Of a stretch of DNA of 64,000 bases, positions 36,201-51,200 are shown piece after piece. The translations under genes were made by a program, and so were the position numbers. Numbering within the stretch: position 1 is the first letter of the stretch; every line of letters starts with the position of its first letter. The DNA is from Phoronis australis. Its lineage: Eukaryota; Phoronida; Phoronidae. A model generated the notes under the pieces. The model did not search any database. It was not told the origin of the DNA and worked only from the letters and a program-made list of their open reading frames with translations. The stretch is taken from positions 786,047 through 850,046 of the forward strand of contig NMRA01000116.1 in assembly GCA_002633005.1 (NCBI GenBank). The letters are read 5' to 3'.

Positions 36201-39200
36201 TCAATTCTGATTGGCTCTGTACTCAATGATAGACATTTATTTATTTATTATTTATTTATTATTGTGATATTTAAAATGAGGGAGGCCTCTTCAGTGATAG
36301 CACTGCTTTCCAAGAGGGCCTTCAACAAGAAAAACAGTAATATAATACAATGAAGTAATAAAACAACAATGAAATATACGTAACAAAGATACAATTAAAA
36401 CAGGTTGAGAATTAAATGACAAATGATGGTAAAAATTTAACTAAGACAGATGAAATAAATTAAGAGATGGCTCTAGACAATGAGAGTATTTACGACAACG
36501 AAAAAATGACATGATTAAGACAGGCAGGGTATAAAAGGTTAAGTAAATTACAGCCACTTTTTAATATTAACTTTAAAGGTAGTAATTGAATTGGACTGAC
36601 ACACTGCTAGAACAAGTGTATACTTTTAAGGGTCAAAACTGATTCTCTCTTGATGTTCCCTTCATCAGCCTTTCCCACTTTTACTCTAGGGCAATACACC
36701 TATAAGAGGTGGCTCCCACTCTCACACGCTCCATCCCCAAAAGTAAAAATTTGCACTTTTGCAAGAGAGACATTCAACTTCATTACCAATGACAGCATGT
36801 TGTTTATCTGCAGAGATGTCAATCGCATAAACAGCAAGCCCACATTCAATGCGCTTGTACTGATTATCCGGTTTCTTGGACAAGTTTGTGGCCAAGAAAT
36901 GCCTGAGAGCACCCCCTGGTGGTGTCAGGAAGTTGGTGACAGGCTTCAGGACTGGTATGTCACATTGGTCCGCAATGGCACATTCAAGCAGGCGGTAAAT
37001 ATGACCCTGAAAATAGCAAATAATGCACCATCTGATTTTGACATTAAACTGGGCACGAGCTCTTGATATGTAGCAAATAGAAGATGCCCTTTGATTAAGT
37101 TTAAAACAAATTTTTGAATTTTAATGAAATACAGAATCTGTGTTAAAATATTCTAAAAATAAACTTAAGAATTTTTTTTTATCTTCTGGAAAATGCAAAT
37201 CCATAGTTACATGTTTGACGGAGTGATCCACCCTTGCGATAATTTGTAAGGCCAATTGTCTAGGATCAGTTCTTAGTGCATCATAGGATAACTGGATGAT
37301 GTCAAACACGGCCGCAATGTCCTCGTCATCAGGAAAGGCTTCCATAGCCAATATCAAGTCAGACTGCAACTTTCTAAAAAGTAATTCAAGGTAGAGAGCA
37401 AATATCAAAATAATGAAGATTTTTATCAAAAACAGTAACAAGAAATTTCATTTCAACAGAATCACTCTGCTAAATTGCAGAATCTGTTACAAGTTTGATA
37501 GCAAGGAATTACTATCCATAATAATGGAACTTAAATTTTTTCAAATCACCATCTTCAAAGAACAACTTCATGACAAATCAAGTTGGTAGGAGCCAATTTA
37601 GGCATTACAGAAAAAATATCTATACAAAATTAAAAATATTTACTTGCCATATTAAAAATATCAAATTATTTTAGACAAAACAGGTTTTGAAAAGTGGCAC
37701 TGCAGAGCTGTCATTTATTTCTTTATTATATTTAAGTACAGAAATATACTACACCAACCCTTTAATTATAATTTCAATTTTGTACTGATTAGTACTGATC
37801 ACATTTTATTTTCAATTAATGTCATAATACACTCACCTGAGTGGTTTACCTCTCAATTTTGTCAACAGAAAATGGAAATTGCAAAGAGCTTGTGTCTTGA
37901 GCAGCTCCACCTGGAGGCTTTTGACAAGATGATACGGAAGCTCACTAAGCTTTCTGAGATTACAGGAGCCATTTCCGTACAGCAGAGGTTGGGGCAAAAC
38001 ATGCCTGTTGGCAGACAACTGATCACCTGCACCAGAGGTGTATGGCTTTTCAACTGAAATGGACACAAACAGTTCAATCCACATGACTAGTTTACAGTCA
38101 AACTGGTACAGTATAGGGTGGTCCAAATAGTTAATAAAGATTCAACGGCAAAGTCATCATCTTTGGGTTTGAAACAAATACTGTATGAGAGAACATCATT
38201 TTCATCTGGTCATTTGTTAAAACCAACAAAAGTCCAACAAAAATCATTTCAAATGTGCAACATAAACCACAGCATGTGAATGGTAAAGCTGTGTATACCT
38301 GGTGATTTTTTAGTTGCATGCTTTTGTTCAAGTTAGTATTTGTACAAGGAACGGCTATAGTACAGATATGGCATTATCCATTAAGGGCTCAGCTATTCAA
38401 AATGCATAGGAGGTAATAAAACAATTATCTTCTCAACCAGGACCACAAACCCTTTGTTCACCTGTATTTACTTACACATGCCATCTGGAGCAGCTGCATG
38501 GCTATGAACAGGGTTCACAGAGAACTACATTCACTGGCCTTGCATGTCAGTTTCAAAAGGCCTATTGTTTGAAAACTATACCCCATGACTTACAACCATC
38601 CCAAAAACTCTAAGCACCTAAAAGAGACTAGTTACCCCTCCAACCCCAAAATGTTCCCAGACTACCCTACTGTTATGATATCATACTTTCCAAACCTAAT
38701 ATGCTTTTGAACATAATTATTGATGTTCGCGACCTTACGTATTAAAAAATCGCAGTTTGCTTTGTTGTCTACGGCAATATCATTTAACACATAGTCAGAG
38801 TTCTCTAAAGTTTACCATTGGCCCACTTCCCCATGAAATAGTCAGCCATATTGGTGTGCAGTAGTTTACTCTCTACTGGATCTGACAAGAAGTGCGACTT
38901 GGCGATGACCTTGTATTGTCTGTCAAACCAGCAAATGACCTGCCTATCGTCTGCTTCAAATCGAGAAAGGTTGTTCCCCATGGATACATTCAGGCGAACC
39001 TAAATGGATATGAACATTTAAGTACCGCACTGTACACAATATTATCTAGGACCTTCGTGGGCGCCTCAGGTAATCATTAAATGAATTACGTTTGTGAAAC
39101 CCTCTCACTTTTCATCAAATAAAAAAATTTAAATACGTCCATTTTCAACACTTACCTGAAATCTTGATGTCAAAACATTTTCTGTTTTTGTGAACACTGT

Positions 39201-42200
39201 CATTTTTAATAACCTAAACCATGCGAGACTTTGTGTCTGAATTACACATTGACTGTCAATATTCAGGGAACAGTGTCTGAATTACACATTGACTGTCAAT
39301 ATTCAGGGAACAGAGTCTCAACTACACATTGATTGTCAATGATATTCAGGGAACAGTGTCTGAATTACACATTGACTGTCAATATTTAGGGAACAGAGTC
39401 TCAACTACACATTGACTGTCAATATTCAGGGAACAGTGTCTGAATTACACATTGACAGTTAATATTTAGGGAACAGAGTCTCAACTACACACTGACTGTC
39501 AATATTCAGGGAACAGTGTCTCTGATATTTTATTCATGCTCAAACAACAAAGATATTGTTTTGCAAACAATTTCATTTTGATTGTCCATTGTTCAATGGA
39601 AAATCACAAATCAGACACAAAAAAATTTAAAAATTTATGATCTCGTGACAAAGTAAGTGAGCCAAATTTCATATGAATTGGCTCACGCACTGCATGGAAA
39701 TAACTAAAATCAATTGTTATCCCAAGCAACTCGCATATTTGGCGCATAAACAAAATGAACTTAAAATACAGAAGGTTATACAAGACACCAATACTGAATT
39801 TCTGAAAAAATCTACAAAAGTTCACAATTACAGATAGCTACCCAATTACCTTAGAGTATTTGTACATGTACCTATTTAACATGAGCCTCAACTTAGCAAG
39901 GGCCCTTTTTATTAACCTAAAAACTAGCAAGATTTTAATGTGAAATTTTGACAACACTCCCTGCATTTACCCTATTGTGGGTTCCAGCTCGAACCAATAC
40001 AGTACATTAAAATGCAGAACCATTACTTCAGCTGTAAGTAAAAATGATTTTAATCATAAATAATTCCAAAAACATTCAATAAATTTGTCAAAAGACTGAC
40101 CCACAAGAGAGGAGGTAAGCGCCTCAGAGGTGGAGTCCAGTACTGGTACACATCATTCAGAACATGGTCATCACAACTCAGAATATCCTCCAGTTCCACA
40201 TCAGTCAAGCCATGTCTACCTGGACAACATAAATGAATGTGTCCTGACTTCTATGTTTACATGAAACTCAGTTGTGTTGCCAAGACACACAAGCAATGAA
40301 AACAACACCAAGCTCTCAAATACCATGGGTTCAAAAATGACATTTTGAACCGAGTGTTTAGTAACATTGTTTCCAAAAGGGAGTTATAATATATTCTCTA
40401 GACATTTACATAACTGTCACATACCTTTGACAAAAAAAGACTTTGAGAAAACTCCATATTACTCGTTTCAATTCAAGGACCTCGACTGTCCTACACCAAA
40501 TACTACAGGGTGTAGCTAAATCTCAGAAAGACAATGACAATAGTCAAGTTATGGTGTCTTTCACCTTATACTGCACACAAAGTCAGCAATGTAACATGGT
40601 TTTCAAAAAAACATTGTACACAAAGAAAACTTCCAGGCTGATTACTACTTTATCAACACTTGTACAAGAACATAAACGTGAAACTTACTAGCAGTAATAT
40701 ACCCTAATGCTCTCTTCACAAATATCTGTCCATGTTGCTTTTCCAACATAGAGAACCACGCTTGAATGGCTTCCTCCACAGTGTACTTCAGTGTACAAAG
40801 ATCAACAGGTGTATAAGATTTCCACTTGACCATCTCACTCAGACACACACTAATGTAGAGCGGGGACAAGCTGTCAACTTTGGAGAATACCTCACGGACA
40901 ACATTCATCTAGAGAGAGTAGAAAGAGTCTGAACACATGTCACTTCACAGCAGGGTGACAAAAGGAGAGCATAGAATAGTCTAAGAACTGTAGGTTGGAA
41001 TAGCTTTTGAGAAATGAGCCTTAAAATTGTTTGATAACATTGTCTGGTACGTTCATCAAGACGCAAATTGCTAATGAGGCCATTTTCCAAAAAAACTGAG
41101 ATTTAACTTCATGGTATCTAACAATTCCACCAATTTTGAAGAGATTGTTTTTTTTTTGAAAATCTGACATTAACTATTTAATTCATTATTAAATGCAGTG
41201 ACAGCAATTTAGCTTGAAAATGACCTTTCTCTCTCACCCATAATCAGAAAAAGGACAACAGTTACTGATATTTGATCAGAAGGTCAAGTTTCAAAGCACA
41301 GTGAAATAGGCCATATAATAGTGTATGTAGTATTTTCACATTTTTGGTAGTGATTCTTCAGTCATATCAGTGGCCTTGTATTAAAGGCCATCAGCCTGTG
41401 GTCACCAGTAAGTGAACTTGGTCACCAAGCAGTGTTAGTACATAGTCACCATTAGAGCATTCATTACTTGGTCACCAGTCATCATATACCTTGATCACCT
41501 GTTAGTGTACTACCTGGTCACCACTCAATGTATTACCTTGTCCCCAGTTAGAGCATTTATTACTTGGTCACCAGTCACCATATAACTTGGTCACAAGTTA
41601 ACGTATTACCTGGTCACCTGTCAGTGTTCTCTGTTGCATGCTCAGGTGACTCTCGACGATTGTATCAACTGTCTTCCTGTCCAACTGCGGCACTTCAATT
41701 AAGTTCGCTGCATCAGTCACTGAAGCCTGGGTAGTGACAAGAATTGTATTATAACACAAAATAATGATGGTCTATGATGTGCATTAAAATGTTCATTAAA
41801 GAGGGCATAAATGACTGTCCAAACTCAACCTACAAATTTTGACACAACTGTAATCTATTATGATCCTAGTTCACTATTACATACAGAGCTACAACAGTTC
41901 AATTTGGTTCCATTTTTAGCCGCAGTTGTTCAGGTCCCTCTGGTTCACTTCCAGAAATTATTTGCTAAAAGTTATCCAGAAATCAGATAAAAAATTGTGT
42001 GCCTTCAGTCCTTAAAAGGAAAAAAAAGCTCTTAGAAGCAACAATGAGAGATTGTACAAACTATCAAAAATAACTTTAAAAACGGGTACCCGCTGCAACC
42101 CTGTAGTTCAGAGCCTCTTAGTTACTTCAGCCACCTTTTTAGACATTCAGTCAAGCTTTAAGCATTGAATAATCAACACTGAATATCATGAGCATGCTCT

Positions 42201-45200
42201 GTTCTCAATAACTTTGTTTCTTCTCAACACGACAATTGTTTATGTCACATTGACAGAGGATTGTACAGTTGCTGATGAAAATAAATTAATTGCTGTAATT
42301 TTGATGAGATATCCCATGCATGCCTTGTAGCGTCACCTAAATGTCTTCAATCTTTACAGATACACTTAAATGGTAAGATACCATTGGAAATAGTCCTCCA
42401 AATGAGGATAACCCCACGCTATGACATTATATGTAACACATCAATGAACTCAACCGCTGAAACAAAGTTAGATTTTAAACTCTTCACTGCCAAATGCTCC
42501 TTTTGGTGAGTTGAATGCACTACCAAATGGGCCAACTGGAAATTTGGGTACTATCCCCATCCTTCATTTTTGTAGTATAACCTGAGATAACTACAATTTA
42601 ACGACATCACACCACACGGTGACACTTTTACCAAATCTTGAAGAAAAATAGAATTAAAAATGTTCACGCATTTTTTGAAGAAATGTCTGTTAATCACGTG
42701 TTCTCCTCAAACTATGATTTGTGTAAGGATTTCTAAACTATTCATTATAGATGTTTTGACTTAAATTCAAAATGATTCTGATTATGCATCCAAAGACATA
42801 ACATTTAAATACCCATGTCCACTTCTTCAATAAGTGTTGATAAGTGTTACAAATTGCACCCCATTTTCTAAGTTTTTTTCAAAACCCAAGTAGCACTTGG
42901 AAACACTCTGTGGTAACAAGAGTAGCATTCCACGCAACTAACTAGCAGTACTTACCTGTAAAACTTGATAACATTGGTATTTCTCATCAGGTAGAGTTGA
43001 CACTATTGCCTTAACATGGGGAGGCAAAATCTTAGGCAGCCAGTTCAGTAATCGCCCATTGTCTACAACACAATAAGAAGATGTAGCGCGATAGTAACTA
43101 ATGTTAGGATACACGCAAGATCAGGGAGTTACAAAAGGAATAACTGCTTTTGTCCAAGTTGAATGCATTGAGTTATCCAGGAGAGATTCCTCAAACCTAT
43201 GAAAAAGTATGGAGCTAAATACAAAAAAATGTACCTGACAGGTCTTCACATGTTCTCCATAATGGGACAGTGGACCAAAAAATTTCGAAACAGCACGGTC
43301 CAGCAGGTCTGTTGAGACAGTCTGCCCATTGAGTAGCAGAAAAACATTAAGATCCTCACTTTTAGCTAATATGTTCTGAGAAAAAGGGCAATAGCCAGGA
43401 AAGAAACGCTACATATGGTTTTATATAATAGATTATAAATACATACTTTTACAGTTCTGAGCAGCCATGCGTCACCTCTCTACATTTGCCAAATCTCATT
43501 ATGAACGTGCAAGGGGTTTAGGAGGTACAGCAGTGAATGCTGGACACCCAGACAGAGATGACATCAATATGCACCCATTTTGCCCAAAAATGTATCCCAG
43601 TAACATGTATATGTGCCCACACATTGGTACATTCAATAAATTGTACACGTAGTTCAACTTACTTTCAGGAGATATTAAGTCGAGAGAATCCAGCACAAGT
43701 ATCATAGGCATCTCCTTTGAAGCAAGACTTAAGTACTCATTCAAAGCAGTGTCAATGTTTTCAATTTTCTGCAATAAACAAAGCAAGCACACTTGACATA
43801 GAGGTTACGCAACACTCCAATAGTATGCATTAACATAATTAACTGATCCAGCCCAAAGCCAATTCACAAACCTAATCAACATGATTACTGTTTAAGAAGA
43901 CAGTCAAGTACTTCACAAACAAGTTCTTATATCACTGACAGTCTAACAGAAAGTTCTTTAATGAGGTACTACCTGAAATTCAATGTCAGGAAAGTTGAGG
44001 CGAATCTGTTTGCAGACCGACTTGACAGCTGCCTTAGCATTAGAGCTTTCTGGAGTAGTGCCAAGAAATCGGAGGAGTAAGATTCCTCTGTCCTTGAGAA
44101 GAGCAGACGCACTTCTGGCTGCTACTGCTGACACAGCACTTTTACCACAGCCAGTCTTTCCCCACAGTACCAGAGGCTGTCTGCTGTCACCTCTCAGATA
44201 CACTTCAATGGCCTACAGGTACAATGTGATCAATATATACATTGGTCAGTAACCGAATAGTTGTCACGGCAATGTGCCACCCATTCAAAGCTACAGTATC
44301 TTCAAGGAAATTTCCAGGAGCAAACATTTGTGAAGATCCGATATGTGACAAGGAATTCTGTGAGAACCTCATTCTTGCTAATATCACCATAATGTTCTAA
44401 ATAAATAAATGTTAGAGTTATGATGAAACTCTGTACATATTAAATAAACCCAACATTTTGAGTTCCTGGTCTTTAAAAAATTGAGCGACACAAGATCGCA
44501 CACTCGAAATGTTGGGTTCTAACCATGCCTTTATATTGACTTATTATGTATATAGTTTATGTAGTCTTGATTTATTTTCAGCACTGATAACAACAATATT
44601 TAACATCAGTATGTCAATTTCATTAACCAGATACATTATATGCAAAAGCACAAACCTCAATAAGGTTCTCTCTTCCTTTGAATGTCTTCAGTTTTGCTCG
44701 ACAAAACTCCACATGCTGTACTATTTCTACATACACGGGGTCTTGAATGGTGGATGCATTTCTTGCCAATATCCCTAACAGATAAACAATACAAGACCAT
44801 AAATACTTACCACAGAGGCAATGACTTTCTAGGACCTGTTTGTTCATTTAGCACTGTTTCCAAATTTGTTTACAGGTCACTCAAAATGTTATACAGTAAT
44901 GCTGTTGAGTGATAAATGGACCATTATGTTCTGAACTGCAATACAAAGCTTTACAATTCTAATAATTTTTGTTTTCGTGACTAATCTGCGCAATAATTAG
45001 TCAACTCTAAAATAGTAATTAAGTCTCACCTGCAAGCATTTTCTCTTTCAATTTCATTTCAAAGTCCATAGCAAACTTTTCAATATATTCAACGTGGGTT
45101 GGATTTTCCATGTTAATACCTGTGAACAGAAGCATTTGTTTAAATTTCATTCCTTATGAAAAGTAACAACTAATGAAAGATGGTCTAATCATGGATACAC

Positions 45201-48200
45201 CGAGTTCACTTCTATTTGGGAAATGTATTCGCTAGTGGATGTGCTACTTACAGTTAAACTTCTAGGCTTGTGAATGAGTTGTCGCTAGGTTCAAGTACTG
45301 TCTGGACGCTATTTAAACTAGCGCAACTTACTCCACTTGTGACATAACTCCACCTTATCGATGTGGGGTAACTTGTTCTAGGATAACTTGTGCCACTTGC
45401 AATTGATGTGTGGCCACAAAANATACTCGGGGTCTTGAATGGTGGATGCATTTCTTGCCAATATCCCTAACAGATAAACAATACAAGACCATAAATACTT
45501 ACCACAGAGGCACTGACTTTCTAGGACCTGTTTGTTCATTTAGCACCGTTTCCAAATTTGTTTACAGGTCACTCAAAATGTTATACAGTAATGCTGTTGA
45601 GTGGTAAATGGACCATTATATGTTCTGAACTGCAATACAAAGCTTTACAATTCTAATAATTTTTGTTTTCGTGACTAATCTGCGCATTAATTAGTCAACT
45701 GTCAAATAGTAATTAAGTCTCACCTGCAAGCATTTTCTCTTTCAATTTCATTTCAAAGTCCATAGCAAACTTTTCAATATATTCAACGTGGGTTGGATTT
45801 TCCATGTTAATACCTGTGAACAGAAGCATTTGTTTAAATTTCATTCCTTAAGAAAAGTAACAACTAATGAAAGACGGTCTAATCATGGATACACCGAGTT
45901 CACTTCTATTTGGGAAATGTATTCGCTAGTGGATGTGCTACTTACAGTTAAACTTCTAGGCTTGTGAATGAGTTGTCGCTAGGTTCAAGTACTGTCTGGA
46001 CGCTATTTAAACTAGCGCAACTTACTCCACTTGTGACATAACTCCACCTTATCGATGTGGGGTAACTTGTTCTAGGATAACTTGTGCCACTTGCAATTGA
46101 TGTGTGGCCACAAAAGTGGGGTAGGGAGGAAGTAATTATCACCTGCGACTTCATACAGATGGATTTTCTCTTGCCCACCATATTGGCATTAGGTGTTCAC
46201 TGTTATTCACAGAGCAACAACTTTCATGTTACTCTAGTTACCAGTTACATGCGTGTGGATGCTCCACGTAAAGTGGGATTAGTTGCACTAGTGCAAGTAG
46301 TTTTAGGGTAGGCTGTGTGTGGACGGGACTATAGAAACGTCTTTAGCAGAGTGCTTTCTGTTAGTCGATATCTCTACCAGCTTTGATGACAATAAAAATG
46401 AGTTTTGCAGACATCTTGTAGATATTTATACAAACATTGATTAATTAGGTCACTTCCTATGATGCATGTTAGGTAATTATTTCAGAGAATTTAACACTTA
46501 TGTTCAGATTGTCAAGTCACGTTTCAAATTAACACCGCTGCATCGTGAGAAATTACAACATTTGGACGGCATGAATAAGTTTTCATTCATCAACGCCTCG
46601 TCTTGTCTGAATATACCAAAACAGTGTTAAATGATCAAGCAGGGGTTTCTTTCTATTCTTGCCACACTAATGAATTCAAGGTTCAATACTGACATCTACC
46701 TTTAGCATCCCATGGAACATCATACTCTATAATATTGTCACAAGTCAGACAGGCTGGAATTCTTCTTTTGCACAAATCTTGTAAAAGGTGACGAACCTCA
46801 GATCTTTCAATAGAATTTGACGCATTATCACTGCAAATAGAAACAGACATTTACTGCACTGATAAAAATTGGCAATTAGCCATGTCAGCCTGGAATCTAG
46901 GTAGACTACGTACAGGGTCACAAGTGGTAGAATATGACAAAAACTTAAAGTTATCTTCTCCTTCATTTCACAAACTTTGTCCTTTCACTGTAATCAAGGA
47001 TGTCACTGACTGTTGGTACATTTAGAGCAAAATCTCGCCAGTTTTGCACAAAACTAATCGCCAAAATTGACATTTTTCATTTTCAATGACTTCTACCATT
47101 GTTCTGCGCGGACAGTCTTTCAAAACATTGTAGACTCGTCTGATAGATATGATGCAGAACTTCCGAACGGTAAATCATTAGTTTGTTTGGACGACTTACT
47201 TTTTATAACAATAAGGCAGAATAATATTCCACTTGATTGGACAAGGAACACATAATTGATGGGTTTTCATGTTAGGAGTCTAAATTTAGAACTTATATTG
47301 TTCGGAAAGCTACCATAAAAAGCATGCTGTCAGCTAGTACGTAGTTTTTACCTATAAGAACAAGCCATTTTGCTGAAGTCATCTTCCTTAAGGCCGATGA
47401 GATTTCTTTTGAACCAGAGACAATTTTGTGATGTATTCTTTGCTTGCATGATGCCGGCATCTATTTCTGCTTCTGTTACTGAAAACAAAAAAAACAAACT
47501 GTATAACTAGCAACATGGACAGACTTTCAGAAGGAAACTTGAAAACTTCCTTCACGAAGAACCATGATGGGGCTCTCGTGATTTTAGCTCAGTTGTTTGG
47601 TGCAATGGGCCAAAACACGAGGCCTGCATACGTCTGATGCACCGCAACTGACATCAGGCCACCTGCATTTTTTAAACTCCCATATCAAAAGTAACCAGTT
47701 ACACACCTGATTTGTAATATTGATGAACCTTTTCTGGGTCAGTGAACACCTGAGAGGCGGCAACGGCCAATACTTTCCTCAACTTGTCTGACAATTTCCA
47801 CCAATTGTCTTGTGCCTGTTGCTTCAGTACTGGGTCTTCTGTGTTGAGATAGTTCGGAAAGTGCTCGGAAATACGACAGAGGGTATACACAGGTGGAATG
47901 GCATTGTTGTCGAGTAGATACCACCTGTAATGGACCACCAATTGATTGTACTTATTATGCCATGCAAGAGACACTACATCTTAAATCTATGTAAGGGCTC
48001 GAGGGACAAATGAAGGAAGAGAATCATACTATCCTGATAGTTTGGTGAGAAAATGGATGCATAACCCATGATCTTGCAAGTGCTCTTAAGTCATAAACAC
48101 TAGCAAAATGGATGCCTCTGAGAGTGAGTGGCTGGTGACTTTATGGTAGGTGATAATACATGGTCGCTCACAAACCACAAGCCAAGCATCACGCACATTG

Positions 48201-51200
48201 AGGCACTACTGAACACAAAGCATTAGCTAGTAAATACACTGCCTACAATCAAAACATCTTATTAGACAGCAGATCAGGCAACAGACAGAAAGAATTTGAA
48301 TGTGAATACATCTGATTGACCATCTGATGTTATTCCAATGAGGGATTTTGTTGTTAAGCTCTGGGGTTTGTAACAAGAAAAATGACTAAAGACTTAAGCC
48401 AGCAGTTTGTTCACACAATCACACAGCTATTTTTGAAAAATGATTATTAAACTACACTACAGCAAAAATGAAAATCTCTGAGAATATACACATAACTGCA
48501 AGTTACTGAATTTCTGCACATTATTTCTGGATTGTGATGTGGTCAGAATTAATTGGATAAAACCTTTTTCAGCAATTGTGAATTGGAAGCGTAACACCAA
48601 ACTTCTGTCTTAAGTCTCAAATCATTTTAAAAAAACAGATGCTGAATAGTGAACAAATATGACTGACCAACATTGGAGCACTTCACACGCAATATGTGTT
48701 ACGCAAAGCAAACAAAATTTACTTCTCTGCTAGCTTTTTATTGTCTTCTGACATGGCGCCTGTTAACAATTCAAAATCCTGGACCTCTATGCTGCTTGGC
48801 AAAAATCTGTTCCCATAGCGACAGGACAGAAATGTCTGCAAAACAAGCAACAGTTATTGAAAACACAATTTAATATGTTAAATTAGAAAGTTAGTCTGCC
48901 CCACATAGGAATCTATCCTGCAGAATCTGCCTTCCAGGCAAGATTTCAACCAACTAACCTGCATCACCTTTGGAAAAGTCATGGTTATCGAGTTTAAGCA
49001 AAACTATATGTGAGTATGCAAATGCACAAAAGTTTCATTTTTTGCAAAACACAACATAAGGTTAATTCTGATAATGATTACATTAACTTTAAGGTAGAAC
49101 CAGCCATAGGCTGACCTAAGCTGCTAACTGGCCTACTGTCAACTTGTATCTGTCCACTGCAGGTTGTCACTAAATACCCTTCCAGAATATGGTCATGCAC
49201 ACCTACGTGGAATTTTGCTCAAACTTCATATTAAATGGTTGCTAATGCCACGATGGTTTAACAAAAAAGTGAAACTTTCACAGAACGCCATTTGTTTAGT
49301 CAAATGTGTATTAACCACACTGTGTGAACATGAAAGCAAAACGAAGGATGCAAAATCACGGTGCGTGAGTGACATTCTTAAGATAAATATTGTGAAATAT
49401 TAAAGACGAGAGTACCACAAAGCACGGTGAGGCAGATATCTGCTGGCAGTATTTGAGTTCCGTGCTGCACAGTTTCCACGTGGTGTGGTCGTCTGACGCA
49501 TTGTCTCTGACCCCCCACCTCATGTCAACTACTTGGAACTCATAGTTGTAATCGCCACAGAACTCCTTCAACTTGGGATAGACACGTTCCAGTAAGACAT
49601 TTCTTTCAGCAGCAGTATCTACAAAGAACAAAGTTCATATTAGGTCTGTTATTATCATAAGTATATATTCAACAATGCTGCACATTGAACACTTATATCT
49701 GCACACACATCATCTGGATATTTAGGCATACGGTAAAAATTCATAATTTGGCACACAAATAATTGCCACATTTCTATTCATTCGGAGGCTTACCACATTG
49801 TTGAAAATGCCCATTATCCAATGCTGTTTGTTAATACCTATGTCATACAAATCATGCTAAAAGCAAAGTAAATTTTCCACGAAAATTGTTTTTGATGAAA
49901 AAATTGGCAAATCGAAATTTCACCTGTCCACCATATTGTCTCTCAAACTGAAGTATTTTTTACCATAATTATCAATTGGGTTTTAAATATAAATGGTTTA
50001 AAGTTATCAAGCCACAGAAAGCATTGTTTCCATGGTAATGCATCTGCATCTGTTTAAAAGAGTTTAAGAGCAGTATCTGTGCAGTGTCGATATTATCTGA
50101 AACAAGACTATAGTTCCTATCAATTTTTGAAAGAGCTGCCACCAAGAAAGAGCATACATGAGAGTCAGTTTCGAAACAAGAATTGAAAAGCACCCAGGGG
50201 GCTCCTTTGATTGTTTTGCTTGTCAGGCTTATATACTGAAAATGTGGGCAACATATTTTCTTAATTTTTGGTCAAATGACTACGGGCTATTAAAATATTT
50301 CTAGTTTATCATTTATCAACCGTGACGTCGCTAGACTTATCTTGCAGAAGTCAAGCTGCTGATAAAATGAAATCTCCCTCAAGCAACAATGTCAAAAGTC
50401 ACTATTAGTATGAGAAAGTCAAACCAATGTGCCAACACGACAAATCCCACATTTGTTTGATATAAAGAAAGCTTGTATGCTCCGATAGAGTAATGAACAA
50501 CTACAATATTTTCCTGTTGCTTCTTGGAATGATGACCCGACCCCCCAATTTGGGGTGGGTTAGGTTGGCTCATGGATGGCATAAGTTATTTTCGGAATCA
50601 CCTTTAGTTCATTTGTGGCTTGGATGGAGATCAAAAGCAATAAGCTTCTAATTTTTTTATTTTGCGATCATCATGCCACCAAATCACCACTGTTGTGAAT
50701 TGGAATATTCAAATGGTTTACAAAAAATTGAATAATGCAAAGCATTCGTCATTTTGTCTTCCTCAACACAGCCCATCTTGCTATAGTGGTCACCTTTAAA
50801 TGTAGAGCTGGTAAAAATGCGTATCACTTTTTCTGTACAATTTTCATCAACAACAAGCTCTCCTCTTGTGACTCTACGAAAGAGATCCTGAAAAAACACA
50901 AACAAAAGTCAAAATTTGAAGTCCAAGCAATACCTGGGTATCAGACTATAGTTTAACATAAAAAGTAACAGTGGGTGACGAATCAAATAGATTAAACCCA
51001 AATATTTCAATAGCATGCCTTCATTGGTAGTTCAATTATATACAATTTACTCAGTTTGTTCAGCAACACATAGGAATAGTGTAGTGTTTCCTTCGCATAA
51101 CGCGAGTTATGATTGGACAGTCTCTGAACATCTGATAACACCATACGAGTCACTGCTGATGTCACAGGGAGACAGTAGAGCATAGTTTTGACCTCATTCT

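Noticed and set aside
37838-37850. Donor GTAAAC at 37849 for NWD1-like exon 18
   Set aside because: It gives a phase incompatible with the next exon; CAG|GTGAGT 13 nt further fits.
39233-39520. CRISPR-like array
   Set aside because: Units are contiguous without unique spacers and the genome is animal.
40905-41090. Reverse open frame upstream of exon 40908-40689
   Set aside because: It runs through the acceptor; no NWD-family match before 40908.
44205-44390. Extra NWD1-like exon between 44774-44656 and 44212-43973
   Set aside because: Joining the two exons directly gives the family sequence FKGRENLIE-AIEVYLRGD; the open frame here has no similarity.
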